Source: an uncultured Erysipelotrichaceae bacterium | Lineage (GTDB): Bacteria; Bacillota_I; Bacilli_A; Erysipelotrichales; Erysipelotrichaceae | Assembly (NCBI GenBank): GCA_902782955.1 | Contig: CACZPD010000028.1 | Coordinates: 1-17,679 of the forward strand | Direction of reading: 5' to 3' | DNA: 17,679 bases | Shown: one piece after another, positions 14,886 through 17,679 of the stretch | Layout: each line of letters opens with the position of its first letter | Numbering within the stretch: the first letter of the stretch is position 1 | Program-made: the position numbers and the translations under genes | Notes under the pieces: model-generated | Database searches by the model: none | What the model saw: only the letters and a program-made list of their open reading frames with translations | Told to the model about the DNA's origin: nothing

Positions 14886-15425
14886 ATGATTTATGATTTT
14901 GTTTTGACAACAGGAAAAGGTGAAGAGCTGAACCTCGATGATTACAAAGGCAAAGTGATCCTTGTGGTCAACACCGCGACCGGCTGCGGGTTTACACCCC
15001 AGTACGCGCCGATCGAAGACCTTTACAAAAAGTATCATGACCAGGGACTTGAGATCCTGGATATCCCGTGCAACCAGTTCGGCGCACAGGCTCCCGGCAC
15101 GGATGAAGAGATCCATGAATTCTGTACGCTGCATTACAACACGACATTCCCGCAGATGAAAAAGGCGGATGTGAACGGGGAAAACGAACTGCCGCTGTAT
15201 ACCTATCTGAAATCACAGAAAGGCTTTGAAGGCTTCGGTCCGCACCAGTATAAGGAAGCGCTGGAAAAGATGTTTGCTTCAATAGATCCGGAATGGGATC
15301 AGAAACCGGACATCAAATGGAACTTCACCAAATTCGTTATAAACCGTGACGGTGACGTCGTCGCCCGCTTTGAGCCGACAGCGGATATGGAAGAAGTGGA
15401 AAAGTGCATCCAGGCACTGCTGTAA
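14886..15425 (+). CDS. Glutathione peroxidase family protein (thiol peroxidase type)
   Basis: Starting at the ATG at 14886 gives 179 residues. The frame could begin at 14853 (adding 11 charged residues, coupled to the upstream stop), but AGGAAGAG before 14886 and the normal family N-terminus (MIYDFVLTTG) favour the shorter form. The peroxidatic Cys34 is in NTATGCGFTPQY, a cysteine rather than selenocysteine. Cys62 is in IPCNQFGAQAPGT with Gln68 as the active-site glutamine. Trp in IKWNFTKFVI completes the catalytic set. Cys80 is placed like the resolving cysteine of thioredoxin-dependent members, so thioredoxin rather than glutathione is the likely reductant. It detoxifies hydrogen and lipid peroxides in the cytosol. 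A strong terminator follows. Confidence 0.93.
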   Translation: MIYDFVLTTGKGEELNLDDYKGKVILVVNTATGCGFTPQYAPIEDLYKKYHDQGLEILDIPCNQFGAQAPGTDEEIHEFCTLHYNTTFPQMKKADVNGENELPLYTYLKSQKGFEGFGPHQYKEALEKMFASIDPEWDQKPDIKWNFTKFVINRDGDVVARFEPTADMEEVEKCIQALL

Positions 15426-15439
15426 AAAGAGACAAAAAA

Positions 15440-15476
15440 TACCGGCTGTATTTGTCATACAGACCGGTTTTCATTT
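15440..15476. terminator. Bidirectional terminator between the peroxidase and the IIB-ROK gene
   Basis: ACCGGCTGTAT (15441-15451) pairs with ATACAG-A-CCGGT (15457-15468, one bulged A) around a 5-base loop. TTTTCATTTT follows on plus and TATTTTTTGTCTC on minus. The minus-strand stop codon (15455-15457) lies in the loop/stem. Confidence 0.85.
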
Positions 15477-16879
15477 TGTGCTTTCCTGGCAGCTTCCTGC
15501 AGTTTGTATATGCCGTACAGCATTGTTCCGAGGCACGCGTATTCGGTGATATCCCTGACATAGATCAGGTCGGGGATATTGCTGGGATCCATGTATTTGC
15601 CTAACTCTGCCCGGACCGCATCCATATCCGGTGTCAGTTCGCTCCGGACAAGGATGACCTGGGGATCGACAACGGCGATATTGGTCAGAAGGAAAGAGAC
15701 AAGCGCCTGCATGGTCTCTTCCGCGGTTGCGCTGTGTGTTTCCTCAGGCTGTCCGGGGAAAAAGCGCGGATAGACGACTTCCACTTCACCGGCCATATGA
15801 TGACTGCCGGAAAGGAGCGTTCCCTGGTATACGATGCCCTGGCCGCCGATGCGGGCACCGCGGGGCTGGGAATGGTAGGAGACGATATCATATTTGTCCT
15901 GCATGATATAGTAGCCGAACGCTACTGCAGAAGTATTGTGCTGGACAAAGACAGGAATGCCGTATTCCCCGGCAAGCTTGTCAGCCAGTTCCTTGTAATT
16001 GACCCGGTATACGCCCCGGGATCCGGACAGGATGCCCGGCACAGAGATCGCCACGGCATCGATCTGGTATTTTTTCCGCAGTCTGCACAGACGGATATCC
16101 AGAATATCCCGGATATCCTGCACGGTATGGGAACACTTGATGAATTCCTCGTTCTCAATGCCTTTTCCTTTTACATATAATCTGGAAACATAGCGGATGC
16201 GCCTGAAATCATTGGTCATGTTTATGACAAAGATGCAGGCGTTGTTTTCTACATAACGCATCGCCTCGGCCGTTTTCCGGCTTTTTTCTTTCTGCTTTTC
16301 CTTTTCCGTTTCCTGCAGGATCAGGGTGATCAGGGCACCGGTGTCATAGGAGGCGAAGATCTGTGCGGGAATCGTGAGGACGAGTTTGTCATTCAGGATC
16401 TCCGTGACCTTTTTCGCTTCATAGGCGATCTGCGGCGCCAGCAGGATCACGTCCGCATCGTCTGCTTCTTCGTACAGACGGCTGAAGGGTACAGCCTGAA
16501 AATGCATATCGGCTGACAGGAGCCCGGCTGCTTCATTCAGCTTTTCCGCGAAAAAGGATGTCGTGAATCCGCTCGTGCAGCTTAACAGGATCTCCTTTGT
16601 CTGCCGGTTTCTCTGATTCCGCATGGCGGTGATCATTTCCTGAAACAGACCTTTGGCATGTGCCTCATCCTTGAGTTCAAAATGCAGGAAGAAGATGTTT
16701 TCGCCGTCGCTTTTCCGGGAAAGGCGGAGTTCCGCGATCTCCATCTCCAGATGATAGATCGTTACAGCGCCTTCACAGAAATCATCTTCGACAACAACAG
16801 TATCTTCATTTTCCTGCCGGATCTGAAAATCATCTTCCTTCTGATCCAGGATCCATGAAAGATATTCTGTACTGTTCAT
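15455..16879 (-). CDS. Three-part protein: unknown N-terminal domain, PTS IIB-like domain, degenerate ROK-like domain
   Basis: 474 residues. Residues 1-90 form a charged, partly beta-rich domain I do not recognise. Residues 95-190 look like a lactose/cellobiose-type IIB: strand KEILLSC with Cys101, the loop CTSGFTTSFF, then VILLAPQIAYEAKKV. A charged helix (190-210) leads to a ROK-like domain (about 214-465) with AISVPGILSG (277-286) and GARIGGQGIV-YQG...MAGE (341-364). The ROK catalytic Asp region (usual END) reads QHN, with Asn315 in place of Asp. The N-terminal phosphate motif DxGGT is replaced by INMTNDF. The zinc CxCGxxGC motif is absent. It is therefore unlikely to be a working kinase. 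There is no helix-turn-helix. A PTS-linked sugar sensor or adaptor is my inference. GGAGGAA precedes the start, and the DUF202 gene ends 4 bases upstream. Confidence 0.8.
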   Translation of the reverse strand: MNSTEYLSWILDQKEDDFQIRQENEDTVVVEDDFCEGAVTIYHLEMEIAELRLSRKSDGENIFFLHFELKDEAHAKGLFQEMITAMRNQRNRQTKEILLSCTSGFTTSFFAEKLNEAAGLLSADMHFQAVPFSRLYEEADDADVILLAPQIAYEAKKVTEILNDKLVLTIPAQIFASYDTGALITLILQETEKEKQKEKSRKTAEAMRYVENNACIFVINMTNDFRRIRYVSRLYVKGKGIENEEFIKCSHTVQDIRDILDIRLCRLRKKYQIDAVAISVPGILSGSRGVYRVNYKELADKLAGEYGIPVFVQHNTSAVAFGYYIMQDKYDIVSYHSQPRGARIGGQGIVYQGTLLSGSHHMAGEVEVVYPRFFPGQPEETHSATAEETMQALVSFLLTNIAVVDPQVILVRSELTPDMDAVRAELGKYMDPSNIPDLIYVRDITEYACLGTMLYGIYKLQEAARKAQNENRSV

Positions 16880-16883
16880 GTAT

Positions 16884-17147
16884 TTATTCCTCCGCAGTGC
16901 CGGTAATGATCTTCAGTTCCTTTTCCGTTTTGACATATCTGAATATGCCGACTACGAGCACGACAGGCGCTGCCGCAAGAAGAAAAACAGAAACGACCCG
17001 TGCCCAGTAAATATCGATGAGTTTCCACAAGGCAAACCCGGTTCCGATCAGTCCGATAAATGTTCGGAGATAGGCGAGAAATGTTCTTTCATTTGCCAGC
17101 AGTGTGCGGTCCATAGCGAGCTTGTCGCGCAGAGTCAGTTTTTCCAT
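16884..17147 (-). CDS. DUF202 family small membrane protein
   Basis: From the ATG at 17147 this is 87 residues; the frame extends to an ATG at 17174, but that codon overlaps a likely -10 (TACAAT, 17173-17178 minus), while GGGGA precedes 17147. The signature LAMDRTLLANERTFLAYLRT defines DUF202 (YidH-like). Two hydrophobic helices follow (FIGLIGTGFALWKLI and VVSVFLLAAAPVVLVVGIFRY), so it is an inner-membrane protein with a short cytosolic N-terminus. The molecular function of DUF202 is unknown. It is the first gene of a two-gene operon with the IIB/ROK-like protein, whose ribosome binding site touches its stop codon. It is divergent from the GntR-ABC operon. Confidence 0.88.
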   Translation of the reverse strand: MEKLTLRDKLAMDRTLLANERTFLAYLRTFIGLIGTGFALWKLIDIYWARVVSVFLLAAAPVVLVVGIFRYVKTEKELKIITGTAEE

Positions 17148-17237
17148 ATCATTATTCCCCGTTTCTGATGTCATTGTATCATATGTATTTTTGGTTTCAG
17201 CGAATCCCGGACAAAGGGTATCTTAAACTTTTCTATA

Positions 17238-17288
17238 TTGACCGGAATAAAAACAGATAATACACTTAATACAGATAGTACAGATTGG
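17238..17288 (+). promoter_or_regulatory. Candidate promoter and 9-base repeats upstream of the GntR gene
   Basis: TTGACC (17238-17243) with TACACT 17 bases further (17261-17266) is a possible promoter of moderate quality. Four tandem 9-base units begin at 17253, 17262, 17271 and 17280; three start with ACAGAT and the second with ACACTT. They sit where a GntR-type autorepressor would bind. Both the promoter and operator roles are inferred. Confidence 0.35.
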
Positions 17289-17297
17289 AGAAGAACT

Positions 17298-17660
17298 ATG
17301 TTTCTTTTGAACCTACAAAGCAAAGAACCGATCTATGAACAGATCCAGAAACAGATCCGGAAGTTCATTGCGGTCGGCGCGCTGGCACCGGGAGACCGGC
17401 TGCCCTCAGTGCGCCAACTGGCAAAAGACAACGGCATCAATCCGAATACCGTTGCCAAAGCGTACAGTGAACTGGAACGTCTGGGGTTTGTATTCAATAT
17501 GCCGAAGAAAGGCGTATATGTTGCGGAGATCGGAAAGACATCTGATCCGGCTGAGGAGATCATGAAGGCGCTGCGGCCTCTGAAGGAAAGCGGGATCACG
17601 AAAACAGAGATCCGGGATGTCCTGGATATTCTGTATGAAGGAGGTAATGAAGATGCTTAA
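17298..17660 (+). CDS. GntR-family regulator, YtrA subfamily
   Basis: From the ATG at 17298 (GGAG seven bases ahead) this is 120 residues; the frame open to 17238 starts inside the likely promoter and is not used. Residues about 10-75 are a GntR winged helix-turn-helix: PIYEQIQKQIRKFIAVGALAPG, then LPSVRQLAKDNGINPNTVAKAY, then the wing GFVFNMPKKGVYV. The short helical tail (80-120), with no large ligand domain, marks the YtrA subfamily, which usually represses its own operon together with a downstream ABC transporter. That fits here: an ABC ATPase gene begins 8 bases before this stop codon. Confidence 0.93.
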   Translation: MFLLNLQSKEPIYEQIQKQIRKFIAVGALAPGDRLPSVRQLAKDNGINPNTVAKAYSELERLGFVFNMPKKGVYVAEIGKTSDPAEEIMKALRPLKESGITKTEIRDVLDILYEGGNEDA

Positions 17661-17679
17661 GATCGAACATCTTTATAAA
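17653..17679 (+). CDS. ABC transporter ATP-binding protein, first codons only
   Basis: Nine codons, MLKIEHLYK, are visible before the window ends. AAGGAGG at 17638-17644 gives an ideal 8-base spacing, and this N-terminus is typical of ABC ATPases (the first strand before the A-loop). Overlap with the YtrA-type regulator gene supports the reading. Walker motifs lie beyond the window. Confidence 0.7.

Overview
The window looks like a contiguous piece of chromosome from an anaerobic Gram-positive (Bacillota) bacterium of roughly balanced base composition. Supporting signs are the oxygen-sensitive class III ribonucleotide reductase, strong AGGAGG-type ribosome binding sites, a CsoR copper repressor, a YtrA-type GntR regulator, PTS IIB domains and a glycogen branching enzyme. 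The overall style suggests an Erysipelotrichales-like or Lachnospiraceae-like gut organism, but that placement is inference. No rRNA, tRNA, CRISPR array, insertion sequence or phage gene was seen.

Layout. (1) 1-3467, plus strand: the 3' end of the NrdG-type activase, then NrdD and an overlapping NAD-dependent epimerase/dehydratase-like protein. (2) 3519-3876: a lone lactose/cellobiose-type PTS IIB with its own terminator. (3) 3904-7277: a compact copper operon, csoR-copA-small HMA protein, whose promoter carries a CsoR-like palindrome exactly between -35 and -10. CopA has one N-terminal and two C-terminal HMA domains, and the last one has its own in-frame start with a good ribosome binding site. 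(4) 7274-9712, minus strand: an esterase followed by an amidohydrolase, running tail to tail into the copper operon. (5) 9981-12023: a glycogen branching enzyme with an unusual lysine-rich, histone-like N-terminal tail, convergent with an RpiR-family regulator (12078-12839) through a shared bidirectional terminator. (6) 12902-15425: a tandem pair of DJ-1/PfpI paralogues on the minus strand, divergent from a YoaK/DUF1275 membrane protein and a glutathione peroxidase, with an inverted repeat in the shared intergenic region. (7) 15455-17147, minus strand: a DUF202 membrane protein followed by a 474-residue protein joining an unknown N-terminal domain, a PTS IIB-like domain and a ROK-like domain that lacks the expected kinase residues. 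(8) 17298-17679: a YtrA-type GntR regulator and the first codons of an ABC transporter ATPase.

Themes are anaerobic dNTP synthesis, copper efflux with several copper-binding domains, peroxide/thiol stress, glycogen synthesis and sugar sensing. The most unusual item is the IIB/degenerate-ROK fusion encoded next to a small membrane protein. It looks more like a sugar-responsive sensor or adaptor than an enzyme. The best-defined testable mechanism is possible production of a free CopZ-like chaperone from inside copA.
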